Shown in pieces: positions 5,520 to 14,033 of a stretch of DNA of 14,706 nucleotides. Location: the NCBI GenBank assembly GCA_017610225.1, contig JAFCCM010000044.1, positions 1 to 14,706 on the forward strand. Reading direction: 5' to 3'. A program made the position numbers and the translations under genes. The number at the start of each line of letters is the position of its first letter. Within the stretch, counting starts at the first letter, position 1. This DNA comes from Candidatus Aenigmatarchaeota archaeon. Lineage in GTDB: Archaea > Aenigmatarchaeota > Aenigmatarchaeia > CG10238-14. The notes below the pieces were generated by a model, which saw only the letters and a list, made by a program, of their open reading frames with translations, was not told the origin of the DNA and did not search any database.

Positions 5520-6344
5520 ATGAAATACCCAACAGTGAAAATTGACGGAAAAGAAATTGAATATTTTGTGAAGGGGGAAGGTAAAGATATTATTTTCATA
5601 CATGGACTTGGTTCTTCATTAAAAATCTGGAAAAAAACCGTAAATAAAATTCCAAATAAATTCAGATGTTGGGCAATCTCATTACCTATGTATAAAGATT
5701 TTAAAATCAGAAGATATTCAGAATTAATTGAAATTTTTATCGAAAAATTAAAGATTCAAAATCCATATATTGTTGGTAGTTCTCTTGGTGGATTGATTTC
5801 AATTGATCTTGCAGACAGAAATGAGATTGGAAAAATGGTATTAGTATCTACACCATTGACTAGAATAACACCAAAAGGTTTAAAGATGTTAATAGACTCT
5901 TTAGACGATAAAATAAATGAGGATGAGTCCTTTGAGGAATTATCAAAGTGGTTACTTTCAAGAATACCATTCACTAGGAATCAACTTAAAAAAATATCAA
6001 TAAAATCTCTGGTGAATTATGTTAGAGGTATAGTTGATATGAATTTCCCATTTGATTGTTCGAAATTGAAATTAGATGAAAAATTCATTCTAGTTTACGG
6101 AAAAGATGATTTTATATTGAAAGTGTTACATGGTCTTGACCTATATGAAGAAATTGGAGCTGAAAAAATTATTGTTCTCGATTCTGATCACTTTATACCA
6201 ACAAAAAATCCGAAAAAATTGGCTGATATTATAGAAAACTTCTTTACTGAAAGACCAAAAAGTTCATTAGAAGATTTTGTGGAATTTGGTGTAGATTATC
6301 TAAAAGAATTACTTGAATTTGTCAAAAAAAACCTTAAAATCTAA
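5520..6344 (+). CDS. Alpha/beta-fold hydrolase
   Basis: A 274-residue protein with a complete alpha/beta-hydrolase layout: the oxyanion HG motif at 28-29 (FIHGLGSS), the nucleophile elbow G-S-S-L-G with S88, the acid residue in VYGKDD (D196 or D197), and the catalytic His at 224 in DSDHFIP. A cap-like helical insert lies at about 115-175, and a charged helical tail follows the fold from about 240. No signal peptide or membrane segment is evident, so it is probably cytosolic. The family covers esterases, lipases, peptidases and dehalogenases, and the substrate cannot be inferred. It is divergent from DUF3467-rnhB and followed by a possible terminator and a 140-nt gap before mcm. Its start is probably leaderless. 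Confidence 0.9.
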   Translation: MKYPTVKIDGKEIEYFVKGEGKDIIFIHGLGSSLKIWKKTVNKIPNKFRCWAISLPMYKDFKIRRYSELIEIFIEKLKIQNPYIVGSSLGGLISIDLADRNEIGKMVLVSTPLTRITPKGLKMLIDSLDDKINEDESFEELSKWLLSRIPFTRNQLKKISIKSLVNYVRGIVDMNFPFDCSKLKLDEKFILVYGKDDFILKVLHGLDLYEEIGAEKIIVLDSDHFIPTKNPKKLADIIENFFTERPKSSLEDFVEFGVDYLKELLEFVKKNLKI

Positions 6345-6362
6345 ATTTCAAACGATAATTTC

Positions 6363-6385
6363 TATCTGGAAGTTAGATATTTTTT
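6363..6385 (+). terminator. Possible terminator after the hydrolase gene
   Basis: A short stem TATCT/AGATA (6363-6367 and 6375-6379, 7-nt loop) is followed by six T residues at 6380-6385, soon after the stop at 6344. Archaeal termination mainly needs the oligo-T; the weak stem is probably incidental. Confidence 0.4.
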
Positions 6386-6455
6386 ACTTATTGTGGGTAA
6401 CTACATTCAAGGCACTGAAAAATTTCCTATTTTGTAGATATAAATCAAATTAAAA

Positions 6456-6463
6456 TTTAATAT
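6456..6463 (+). promoter_or_regulatory. TATA-like box for mcm
   Basis: TTTAATAT is centred about 25 nt before the mcm ATG at 6485, and no Shine-Dalgarno sequence is evident. This fits a leaderless mRNA. The rest of the gap from 6386 shows no tRNA-like or other recognisable gene. Confidence 0.5.
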
Positions 6464-6484
6464 CCAATTACTTAACATGGTTAT

Positions 6485-8500
6485 ATGAAAAAAAATGATA
6501 TTACTACCCAATTCACAGAATTTTTAAGGGAAAAATATTATAAAGATTTAGCTTTAGTTGTAAGTCAAGGCGAGAAGAGTCTTAGAATAGATTTTGCAGT
6601 TCTTGATAAATTCAATCCTGCTCTAGCAGACGCAATTCTAGAAAATCCTGATGAAAATCTAGATTTAGTAAATAAATCTGTAGAACAAATAGACTTTCCA
6701 AAAAAGCAACCAGTCAAGATAAGATTTTTTAATCTCCCAGAATCCACAGAAATAAGGATAAGAAACATCAGGGCAGAACATATAGGAAAACTACTGTCAA
6801 TAGACGGTGTAGTCAAAAGAGCATCAGAAGTAAGACCAGAAATATCAGAAGTAATTTTTGAATGTCAAGAATGTGGTCAGAGAATGACTGTTATTCAAGA
6901 CCAAAAAGAAAAAACACTAAAATATCCTGTTAAATGTGAATGTGGGAATAGAAGGAATTTCAAAACAGTCAAAGAGAAATTATATGATGCGAGATGGCTG
7001 GCAATAGAAGAGCCATTTGAAATAACAACTGGAGAAAAACCGTCAGAAATAATGATTTATCTTAAAGAGGATCTAGTAACACCAAAAATGAGAAACAAAT
7101 CTGAACCAGGAAATAGAATAAAAGTTATTGGTATACTAAAAGAAGTCCCAAGAAAGACATCCCGTGGAGTAAAGACAAGACAAATGGAAATACTGATTGA
7201 TGCTAATAATTTCGAAATTTCAGAAGAAGAATGGGAAGAAATTGATATTACACCAGAAGATGAAAAAAAGATTAACGAATTTGCTAATGATAAAAAGATA
7301 TATGATAAACTAATCTCTTCTCTAGCGCCTACGATGTATGGACTGAATGAAATAAAACTTTCGATTATATTTCAATTATTTGGTGGAACTCAACATATCC
7401 TGAAAGACAATACAAGAATTCGTGGTGATGTCCACATCCTACTTATAGGTGATCCGGCTACAGGTAAGTCTCAATTGTTGAAATTAGCGTCAGAAATGAT
7501 ACCTCGTGGAAAGTATGTTAGTGGTAAAGGAACAACAACAGCCGGGTTGACTGCTAGTGTTATCAAAGATGAACAATTCATGGGGGGTTGGGTTCTTGAG
7601 GCTGGTGCATTAGTTCTGGCAAACAAGTCCATGGTTAGTATAGATGAATTTGAAAAAATGGATAAAGACGATCAGGTGGCAATGCATGAAGCAATGAGTC
7701 TTCAGACAGTATCAATAGCAAAGGCTGGAATTATGGCAACATTACCATCAAAAACATCTGTTCTTGCAGGTGCTAACCCTAAATTTAGTAGATTTGATCC
7801 ATATATTCCAATCCGCGAACAAATAGCTATTACAGAAACACTTTTGTCAAGATTTGATCTCAAGTTTGCTTTAAGGGATATTCCTGATGTTGAAAAGGAT
7901 GAAAAAATAGTCAAACATATTCTGGACTCAAGACATTTTGAACAGGAAAAAGTTAAGCCAACGATTGATCCAAGTTTTCTTAGAAAATACATTGCTTATG
8001 CAAAGATGAACTGTAAACCAAAACTAACTAAATCTGCTGGTCAGAAGTTGAAGGATTTTTATGTTGGTCTTAGGGGAAAATCAACCACTGAAGAATCCCC
8101 AGTTCCAATAACATTAAGACAATATGAAGGTTTAATAAGACTAGCAGAAGCGAGTGCAAAGATAAGATTAAGAGATGAAGTTCAAGAAGATGATGCCCAG
8201 AGGGCAATTGATATGATGAAATTCTCGCTTAGACAATTTGGTTTTGATCCTGAGACCGGGTTAATTGACATTGATCGTGCAGAAGGAGCAGGAACTACAA
8301 GTGCACAAAGAAGTAGGATAAGAATAGTTCTAGACGTGATTGAAGAGTTGCATGCTGCTATAGGTAAGAATATTCCTGTTGAAGAAATTCTGAGAAAGGC
8401 TAAGGAACAAGGTGTTGAAAGACCTGAAGATATAATTAAAAAACTGAAAGAAGAGGGATTAGTGTTTGAGCCCAAACCAAGAGTTATCCAGAAAGTTTAA
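6485..8500 (+). CDS. mcm: MCM replicative DNA helicase
   Basis: A 671-residue archaeal MCM, the hexameric replicative helicase. The N-terminal domain carries a zinc site with C127, C130, C151 and C153 (CxxC...CxC), followed by the OB region. The AAA+ core has Walker A GDPATGKS at 322-330 (K328), Walker B SIDEFEKM (D387, E388), sensor GANP near 429-432 and the arginine-finger SRFD at 455-458. A C-terminal winged helix (about 610-671) ends FEPKPRVIQKV. Length is typical and there is no intein. ATG at 6485 gives the expected N-terminus; the ATG at 6478 is out of frame and closes at once. The gene is followed on the same strand by an OB-fold protein with a similar C-terminal tail. Confidence 0.97.
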   Translation: MKKNDITTQFTEFLREKYYKDLALVVSQGEKSLRIDFAVLDKFNPALADAILENPDENLDLVNKSVEQIDFPKKQPVKIRFFNLPESTEIRIRNIRAEHIGKLLSIDGVVKRASEVRPEISEVIFECQECGQRMTVIQDQKEKTLKYPVKCECGNRRNFKTVKEKLYDARWLAIEEPFEITTGEKPSEIMIYLKEDLVTPKMRNKSEPGNRIKVIGILKEVPRKTSRGVKTRQMEILIDANNFEISEEEWEEIDITPEDEKKINEFANDKKIYDKLISSLAPTMYGLNEIKLSIIFQLFGGTQHILKDNTRIRGDVHILLIGDPATGKSQLLKLASEMIPRGKYVSGKGTTTAGLTASVIKDEQFMGGWVLEAGALVLANKSMVSIDEFEKMDKDDQVAMHEAMSLQTVSIAKAGIMATLPSKTSVLAGANPKFSRFDPYIPIREQIAITETLLSRFDLKFALRDIPDVEKDEKIVKHILDSRHFEQEKVKPTIDPSFLRKYIAYAKMNCKPKLTKSAGQKLKDFYVGLRGKSTTEESPVPITLRQYEGLIRLAEASAKIRLRDEVQEDDAQRAIDMMKFSLRQFGFDPETGLIDIDRAEGAGTTSAQRSRIRIVLDVIEELHAAIGKNIPVEEILRKAKEQGVERPEDIIKKLKEEGLVFEPKPRVIQKV

Positions 8501-8521
8501 GGTTGTTCATTAGAATAAAGA

Positions 8522-8529
8522 TTTATATT
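8522..8529 (+). promoter_or_regulatory. TATA-like box for the small membrane protein gene
   Basis: TTTATATT is centred about 26 nt before the ATG at 8552, with a purine-rich AATAAAG just upstream as a possible BRE. The mRNA would be leaderless. Confidence 0.55.
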
Positions 8530-8551
8530 AAAAGAACTTCATAGTAAAATT

Positions 8552-8857
8552 ATGGCAAGAAAAAAAGTTAGAAAATTTCTGGAGAAAAATGTGGCATATG
8601 TTTTGTCATTTATTATAGTTCTTTTTACAATAGCAATCATTAAAGATTTCGAAACACTAATTCTTGGAACAATTTCAAAATGTTCTACATTTTACAGAGT
8701 TGCTCTTTTTGGAGTTCCATTTGTTGGATTGTCATATCTCTTTTATTTCTTATTGAACAAAACATTTCCTAAAGTTAATAAAATTTTAGTAATTATAGTG
8801 TCTATTCTTGCTGCTTTTTTTGTAGTTGTGTATTTAATTCTAGCTGGTCTAGTCTAA
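8552..8857 (+). CDS. Small three-helix membrane protein of unknown function
   Basis: A 101-residue protein that I do not recognise. It starts with a basic segment (MARKKVRKFLEK) and has three hydrophobic stretches at about 14-30, 48-68 and 77-100. By the positive-inside rule the N-terminus is cytoplasmic. No catalytic motif, signal cleavage site or soluble domain is visible. It has its own TATA box directly upstream and sits between mcm and the OB-fold gene on the same strand. That position gives no functional clue beyond co-orientation. The clear promoter and coding-like hydrophobic pattern make it a real gene. Confidence 0.75.
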   Translation: MARKKVRKFLEKNVAYVLSFIIVLFTIAIIKDFETLILGTISKCSTFYRVALFGVPFVGLSYLFYFLLNKTFPKVNKILVIIVSILAAFFVVVYLILAGLV

Positions 8858-8918
8858 ATAATAAAGGAATTCATCATATCGAATAATCATAAAAGTTTAA
8901 TCTCACATAATAACAGTT

Positions 8919-9656
8919 ATGGAAACATTAAGACAAACAACAAAAGTAGCAAGGATTTCTGATATTATTGATGGAAATTTTGTTAGAAAAGAAGGGATGG
9001 AACCTAGTTATGTGTTGACAAAATTTGGTGAGAAAGTATCACGTGCAAAGATTGTAGGAGCAATTATCAATAAATTTATGAGTGAAGATGGGAATTATTC
9101 TTCTGTTACAGTTGATGATGATACAGATGCTATAAGAGTGAAAGCGTTTAAGGAAGATGCTGATTTTTTTGAAAAATTTAATGTTGGAGATAATGTTTTG
9201 TTAATCGGAAAAGTTAGAGAGTATAATGGAGAGAATTATATTATTCCTGAAATCATGAAAAAATCAGAAACCAATTATGAAAATTATCATAAATTAAAAG
9301 TGTTGAAACAATTATTAGAAAAAAAGAAAATCAATGATATCGTCCAAAAACAAAAAGACAAGTTTGCTGATTTTGAAGAATTAAAAAAGTATATGGTAAA
9401 AAAACATAAGTTTGACGAAAAAGATATTGATAGTGTTTTAGAAAATATTGGCGGGAAAGAGCAAAGAAAAGAAAAAGATTATAAACCAATGTTGATGGAA
9501 TTAATTGATAAGTTGGATAAAGGAGAAGGAGTAGAAATAAGAAAATTATTAGAAGAATCGAAATTAAATGAAAATAATTTCCAGGAAGCGGTTAATGAAT
9601 TAGTTACAGACGGGATATGGTTTGAACCGAAACCCGGAGTTGTGAAAAAAGTATAA
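8919..9656 (+). CDS. RPA-like OB-fold protein with C-terminal winged helix
   Basis: A 245-residue protein with one OB-fold at about 38-115 (SRAKIVGAIINKF, then SVTVDDDTDAIRVKAF, then NVGDNVLLIGKVREYNGENYIIPEIM), similar to the RPA32-like or archaeal RPA-family single-stranded DNA-binding fold. A charged helical linker spans about 120-180. A winged-helix-like C-terminal domain (about 187-245) ends FEPKPGVVKKV, closely echoing the MCM C-terminus. The architecture of OB, linker and winged helix recalls RPA2. Likely role: binding single-stranded DNA at replication or repair sites. It is 61 nt after the small membrane gene and 24 nt before aIF2 beta. The start is the ATG at 8919; TTTAAT near 8896 may be its TATA. 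Assignment to RPA is by architecture, not by a diagnostic residue. Confidence 0.8.
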   Translation: METLRQTTKVARISDIIDGNFVRKEGMEPSYVLTKFGEKVSRAKIVGAIINKFMSEDGNYSSVTVDDDTDAIRVKAFKEDADFFEKFNVGDNVLLIGKVREYNGENYIIPEIMKKSETNYENYHKLKVLKQLLEKKKINDIVQKQKDKFADFEELKKYMVKKHKFDEKDIDSVLENIGGKEQRKEKDYKPMLMELIDKLDKGEGVEIRKLLEESKLNENNFQEAVNELVTDGIWFEPKPGVVKKV

Positions 9657-9680
9657 ATCTTAACTACAATAAGTGGTTGT

Positions 9681-10088
9681 ATGAAAAGTTACGAAGACAT
9701 GTTAAAAGAAGCAGAGGAAAAACTACCAAAAGAAACCAAGGAAAAGAAAAGATTAGAAATACCTAGACCTCAAGTCCTAATTCAAGGAAATCAAACATTC
9801 ATAACAAATTTTGACGAAATAGTAACTATAATGAGAAGAGATCCTAAACATTTTTCCAAATTTCTGTTTCGTGAACTTGCTAAGCCTGGACATATTGATG
9901 GAAAAAGATTAGTTCTTCAAGGTAAAGTTTATCCTAAATTGGTTGAGAAAAAATTAGAGTCATATGTCAAAGAATTTTTGTATTGTAAAGAATGTAACAG
10001 ACCAGATACTAAACTCGTGAAAGAAGGTAGAATCACATTAATGATTTGCGAGGCATGTGGTGCTAAACAAACTGTAAGAAATATATGA
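9681..10088 (+). CDS. Translation initiation factor aIF2 subunit beta
   Basis: A 135-residue protein matching archaeal aIF2 beta. It has a charged N-terminal helix, a central alpha/beta domain with RPQVLIQGNQTFITNF and RDPKHFSKFLFRELAKPGHIDGKRLVLQG, and a C-terminal zinc ribbon with C102, C105, C123 and C126. aIF2 is the heterotrimer that delivers Met-initiator tRNA to the small ribosomal subunit; beta strengthens tRNA binding and links to the gamma subunit. The length is typical. It ends on TGA (10086-10088), which shows that UGA is a normal stop in this genome. It lies 24 nt after the OB-fold gene and 21 nt before the lipoprotein gene, suggesting co-transcription. Confidence 0.95.
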   Translation: MKSYEDMLKEAEEKLPKETKEKKRLEIPRPQVLIQGNQTFITNFDEIVTIMRRDPKHFSKFLFRELAKPGHIDGKRLVLQGKVYPKLVEKKLESYVKEFLYCKECNRPDTKLVKEGRITLMICEACGAKQTVRNI

Positions 10089-10109
10089 AATATTCCCGAT
10101 AAGTTAACC

Positions 10110-11453
10110 ATGAAAAAAATTCTTGTTGTTTTATTGATTGTTTTTCTTAGCGGATGTACAATTCCTACTGGTCAAGTTACTAAAGGTCCTAAGATTATTA
10201 GAGAAAATGGAAAAATAGAAGTTTATTTTTGCCCGCAGGATGAATGTAAGGAAAAACTAGTTGAATTTTTAGGAGAGGCTGAACAATCCATTCACTGTGT
10301 ATTATTTGATCTTGATCTTCCAGAAGTCAAAAATGAATTAAAGCGAGAAATAGATGTTAAACTAGTTACAGATGTTAAAAATGTTGATGAATCTAAAGAA
10401 CTCAATCCTATTGTAAATCCTGGTTATCAGTTAATGCATAACAAATTTTGTGTGGTTGACGGAAAGAAATTTTTTACTGGGTCGTTTAACCCAACTGAAC
10501 GTGGGAATTTTTACAATAATAATAACATGTTGATAATCGAGTCAGAACATCTTGTAAAAAACTATGAAGATGAGTTTGAAGAATTGTTCGGTGAAACATT
10601 TTCTGGTGGAGATGAGGTAAAATATCCAATAGTTTATTTGAATGATATAAGAGTAGAGAATTATTTTTGCCCAGAGGATGATTGTTCCGAACATGTGTTA
10701 GATGTTTTGGCTGACGCAAGAAGCGAGATTTATTTTATGACATTTAGTTTTACTGATAATGATATCGGAAATATACTGATAAGGAATTATGATGATTCGA
10801 TTACAGTCAAAGGAGTGTTTGAAAGATCTGGATTGAGTGATTATTCTGAATATCAACGACTGAAAGATGCTGGTATGGAAGTTAAGTTAGACAACAACAA
10901 GTATAAGTTACATCATAAGGTCTTTATTGTAGATAATGAAACTGTGATTACTGGATCATATAATCCTACTGGTTCTGGTAATAATAAGAATGATGAGAAT
11001 ATATTGATAATTCATGATAAAAATATTGCTAAAAAATTTCTTGATGAATTTGAAAGAGTTTGGAATTATAATGATGATTTGATTAAAGATTGTTCGGTCG
11101 CTAATGATGTTGTTATTTCTGAAATTTATTATGATTGTTCTGGTAAAGATAGTGAAGAAGAATATGTTGCTATTCATAATCCTACTGCTCAGAGTGTTGA
11201 TCTTGGGTATTATTTTCTCACAAGGGGTAAGAGTAATCAGAGATTAAGTGGAGTTATTTCTAGCGGCGGGACGAAAAAGTTTCATCCTAAATTTTCCCTT
11301 CCTAATTCTGGTGGATATGTTGTTTTGACGAAAGGTGGTTATCAAGTTGATTATGTAAACTGGGAAGATGAGTGGAAAATAGAATCTAATAAAGGAGAAA
11401 TTCTTTCTAGAAAAAGTTTTGAAATGGTTAACTGTGAAAAGGAGTGGAAATAA
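10110..11453 (+). CDS. Lipoprotein with two phospholipase-D-type HKD motifs and a lamin-tail-like domain
   Basis: A 447-residue exported protein. Residues 1-16 form a lipoprotein signal with lipobox LSGC (C16). Two PLD repeats follow. The first has H110-x-K112-x4-D117 (HNKFCVVD) and TGSFNP. The second has H268-x-K270-x4-D275 (HHKVFIVD) and TGSYNP. PLD-superfamily enzymes with two HKD motifs cleave phosphodiesters, either in DNA or in phospholipids. Each half also contains a matching FCPxDxC motif (C41/C46 and C187/C192), which may form disulfides outside the cell. From about 333 a lamin-tail-like beta domain follows (VVISEIYYD, EEYVAIHNPTAQSVDL, then a late VDYVNW), a module often found in extracellular nucleases. 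A surface-anchored nuclease is the best guess; a phospholipase is possible. The stop is 2 nt from that of the convergent RNase HI gene. Confidence 0.85.
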   Translation: MKKILVVLLIVFLSGCTIPTGQVTKGPKIIRENGKIEVYFCPQDECKEKLVEFLGEAEQSIHCVLFDLDLPEVKNELKREIDVKLVTDVKNVDESKELNPIVNPGYQLMHNKFCVVDGKKFFTGSFNPTERGNFYNNNNMLIIESEHLVKNYEDEFEELFGETFSGGDEVKYPIVYLNDIRVENYFCPEDDCSEHVLDVLADARSEIYFMTFSFTDNDIGNILIRNYDDSITVKGVFERSGLSDYSEYQRLKDAGMEVKLDNNKYKLHHKVFIVDNETVITGSYNPTGSGNNKNDENILIIHDKNIAKKFLDEFERVWNYNDDLIKDCSVANDVVISEIYYDCSGKDSEEEYVAIHNPTAQSVDLGYYFLTRGKSNQRLSGVISSGGTKKFHPKFSLPNSGGYVVLTKGGYQVDYVNWEDEWKIESNKGEILSRKSFEMVNCEKEWK

Positions 11454-11455
11454 TT

Positions 11456-11878
11456 TTAACGTCTGTTAATTTCATCCAATACTTTATTCACAATACCGTC
11501 AACAATGATTATATTTTCGTTTTCTCTTCTCACATGAATATATTCAATTTTTTCAAATTCTTTTTCTAATTTTTTTATTTTTAAAAAAAGTTCTTTTATA
11601 CCAGGATTTTTTACTTTATACTCTCCATTAAGTTGCTTAATCATTAATTCACTGTCAGAAAAACAAGAAGCTTCTCCATGAAAATTTTCGCTTGCATTTT
11701 TCAAAGCTTTCATCAATGCTGTGTATTCTGCTATATTGTTCGTAGCTTCTCCGATATATTCCCCGTGTTTGTAAATTATTTTTTCATCAGAATCAATTAT
11801 AAGAATTCCTATCGCACTTTGACCAGGATTACCTCTTGATCCACCATCTGTGTAAACAAATATTTTTTTCAAAGTCAT
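11456..11878 (-). CDS. rnhA: Ribonuclease HI
   Basis: A 140-residue RNase HI of the archaeal short type, which cleaves the RNA strand of RNA:DNA hybrids. The four acidic catalytic positions are visible: D11 (YTDGGSRGNPG), E51 (NNIAEYTAL), D75 (SDSELMIKQL) and D127 (IIVDGIVNKVLDE). The segment before the last aspartate is one residue longer than in the familiar N-x-x-x-D form and has NIII where NKEA is usual. ATG at 11878-11876 is preferred; a GTG three codons upstream at 11887 is possible. The gene follows the XPD-like helicase by 48 nt on the same strand, suggesting co-transcription. Its presence provides a second RNase H type beside the interrupted rnhB and could compensate for it. Confidence 0.93.
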   Translation of the reverse strand: MTLKKIFVYTDGGSRGNPGQSAIGILIIDSDEKIIYKHGEYIGEATNNIAEYTALMKALKNASENFHGEASCFSDSELMIKQLNGEYKVKNPGIKELFLKIKKLEKEFEKIEYIHVRRENENIIIVDGIVNKVLDEINRR

Positions 11879-11926
11879 TGATTTCACTAATTATTTCAAC
11901 TTAAAAGAATTAAAGTTATTATAATT

Positions 11927-13909
11927 TCAATATTTGAAACTTTCAATTTCTTTTATCAAATCACTAAATTCAGTTGTGATTATACAATGTTCTTTCAAAT
12001 CGACTGGAAATAAATTAATGAATTTATGATATTTCCAAGTACCAGGGCCAAACTGTTTGCCATAAAAAACTACAACAGCCTTATCATCAAAACTTCTTAT
12101 TGGTCTACCGGCGGACTGAATACTTTTCTCAAGACCAGGCAACATAGAAGTAAGGAATTTTGCATAATCTTTATCATTGAATTTTTTAGCAAAAAAATCT
12201 TCAAGACATTTTCTTTTGTATGTGATTCCTGGATAGGGAAATCCAACAACTATTACATTTTGCAAACATCCTATAAAATCTACTCCCTCGTTATATGAAC
12301 CAAATGCTATTGAAAATAAAACAGCATTGTCTTCTTCTTTGAAACTATTTAAAATATCATTTCTTTGTATCCTATAATCGTCACTGTCCAAATAATCATC
12401 AGAAAATGGTCTTAGATAAACTACTTTGTTCAACTTATCTTTTAATTTTGGAACATAGATGTTGAAAACATCGGTCGAAGGGAAAACCACTAGAACATTT
12501 CCTTTCATTGAATTGATTATTTTAATCATCTGGTTTGATTTGAAATCTACATTTTCATTTCTTGTTTTCAATGTGAAATTAGCATAATCTTTTGGAAATA
12601 TCAATACTTTTCTTTGGTCTTTTGTAAATGGCGATTGTATATCTTCTGATACCGTATCTTCAGGAAAATTCATTAATTTTTTGAACTCTTCCAGGAATAA
12701 AGTTCCGCTGAATCCTATAACATTGTAAGAATTTTCTAGAACATCTTTAAAGAGGTATGATGGATCCAAGCAATGTATGTTAAGATAAGAAAATCTCTTT
12801 TTGTTAAAGTTTTTAATCTCGATAAATTGTATAAATTTTTCATCTTCTTGTACATCCAGCAACAATTTTAAAAAATTCACTAAAGAAAAACATCTTGATT
12901 TTTTCTTATCTTCCAGGATTAAACTGGAAAAATATGATAATACTTCTATAGAATTTTTTATTTCTGACTTGTCTACCCTATAATCCTCTTTTTTTGACAA
13001 TTCAGTTATTTTTTTTAGGTCAAATGGTATTTCATTTTTTCTTCTGTTTGCTATTATATCACGAACAATTCTACCAAAACTTGCAACCAGTCCTATTGTC
13101 TCATTTATTTCTTTTTCAATATCTTCTTCATTTCTTTCACTCACTTTTTCTTCGATATATTTTTTTCTATAATCATTCATTTCATCTATACATGCTAAGA
13201 AAATGTTTGTCGATACTTTTATTGAACTTAATTCCTGACATTTATTTGGCAAAGAGTGGCATTCATCAAAAATCACTATACATTTAGAAAGATCAACTAC
13301 ATCAAAAAACCCTTTACGAATAAATGGACTAAGCATATAATTGTAATCTAATAGTATGAAATCTGCATAGACTTGTAGGTATTTTTTTATGGAATAATAA
13401 GGGCAGTATTTTTTGATATCATCTCTTAATGCAAAAATATCCATGAATTTTGAGGCATCGTCTCCAATGATTTTTTTTAAAATCTCATTATCTTTCAAAA
13501 CATGTTTTTTGTAATTTTTGTAAAATTTACATATTTTATCTTTGTTTCTTTCACAGATTGTATAGAAAGTTTCTGATTCCAATTCTTTAACTTCTTTGAG
13601 TAAACACAAATCTCTTTTTGAAATAATTCTACCACCAAATAATTTGTTGTCTTTGCTGAATTTTTTCTGGATCTCTTGAAATTCTTTGAGAGGTTGAGTT
13701 TGACCTGTTGTTCTGTTTGTTAAATATATGACTTTGAGATTGTTTTCTTTGGCAAATTTTAGAACAACTGATAGGGCTGATATTGTTTTTCCCAGACCAG
13801 TTGGTGCTCTTATAAGACAGTGTTTTTTTTCGACAAGAGACTTCTGAATCAGATCCATCATTTGCTCTTGATATTTTCTTACATCTTTGTAAGGGAACCA
13901 GTAATTCAT
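11927..13909 (-). CDS. XPD/Rad3/DinG-type superfamily 2 helicase with Fe-S cluster
   Basis: A 660-residue 5'-3' DNA helicase of the Rad3 family. Walker A is APTGLGKT at 35-42, the Walker B box is DECH at 215-218 (IVIFDECHSL) and motif VI is QSAGRPIR at 598-605. Between Walker A and B lie four cysteines, C102, C119, C127 and C169, in the spacing expected of the Fe-S cluster domain. This cluster is essential for unwinding in XPD and DinG. The protein opens damaged or structured DNA, in repair or replication-fork rescue. It is longer than well-studied archaeal XPD (about 550), with extra charged sequence near 240-360 in the arch region, so XPD versus DinG-like is left open. It ends on TGA. Near-leaderless start at ATG 13909, with an AT-rich TAATTTATT about 26 nt upstream. 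Confidence 0.93.
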   Translation of the reverse strand: MNYWFPYKDVRKYQEQMMDLIQKSLVEKKHCLIRAPTGLGKTISALSVVLKFAKENNLKVIYLTNRTTGQTQPLKEFQEIQKKFSKDNKLFGGRIISKRDLCLLKEVKELESETFYTICERNKDKICKFYKNYKKHVLKDNEILKKIIGDDASKFMDIFALRDDIKKYCPYYSIKKYLQVYADFILLDYNYMLSPFIRKGFFDVVDLSKCIVIFDECHSLPNKCQELSSIKVSTNIFLACIDEMNDYRKKYIEEKVSERNEEDIEKEINETIGLVASFGRIVRDIIANRRKNEIPFDLKKITELSKKEDYRVDKSEIKNSIEVLSYFSSLILEDKKKSRCFSLVNFLKLLLDVQEDEKFIQFIEIKNFNKKRFSYLNIHCLDPSYLFKDVLENSYNVIGFSGTLFLEEFKKLMNFPEDTVSEDIQSPFTKDQRKVLIFPKDYANFTLKTRNENVDFKSNQMIKIINSMKGNVLVVFPSTDVFNIYVPKLKDKLNKVVYLRPFSDDYLDSDDYRIQRNDILNSFKEEDNAVLFSIAFGSYNEGVDFIGCLQNVIVVGFPYPGITYKRKCLEDFFAKKFNDKDYAKFLTSMLPGLEKSIQSAGRPIRSFDDKAVVVFYGKQFGPGTWKYHKFINLFPVDLKEHCIITTEFSDLIKEIESFKY

Positions 13910-13931
13910 AGGAGTAATAGTTGTTGAAGAA

Positions 13932-13941
13932 ATAAATTAAC
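13932..13941 (-). promoter_or_regulatory. TATA-like box for the XPD-like helicase gene
   Basis: On the minus strand TTAATTTATT is centred about 26-27 nt before the helicase ATG. The gap between this gene and the plus-strand start at 14071 is 161 nt. Apart from this element, two plus-strand T-runs (about 13947-13955 and 13980-13987) and the TATA-like box of the next gene, I see nothing in it. Confidence 0.35.
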
Positions 13942-14033
13942 AATTGTTTTTTTTTCTCAGAAAGTTGATAATGAGATTGATTTTTTTGTTAAAGAAATTT
14001 AAGAAATAATTAATTTATTCTGGGTTTCACCAA

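Noticed and set aside
6345..6484. Possible RNA gene in the gap before mcm
   Set aside because: No tRNA features or paired C/D box motifs are visible; the gap is explained by a terminator-like T-run and the mcm promoter.
6485..8500. Intein in mcm
   Set aside because: Walker A, Walker B, sensor and arginine finger are at normal spacing in a 671-residue protein, with no intein-type blocks.
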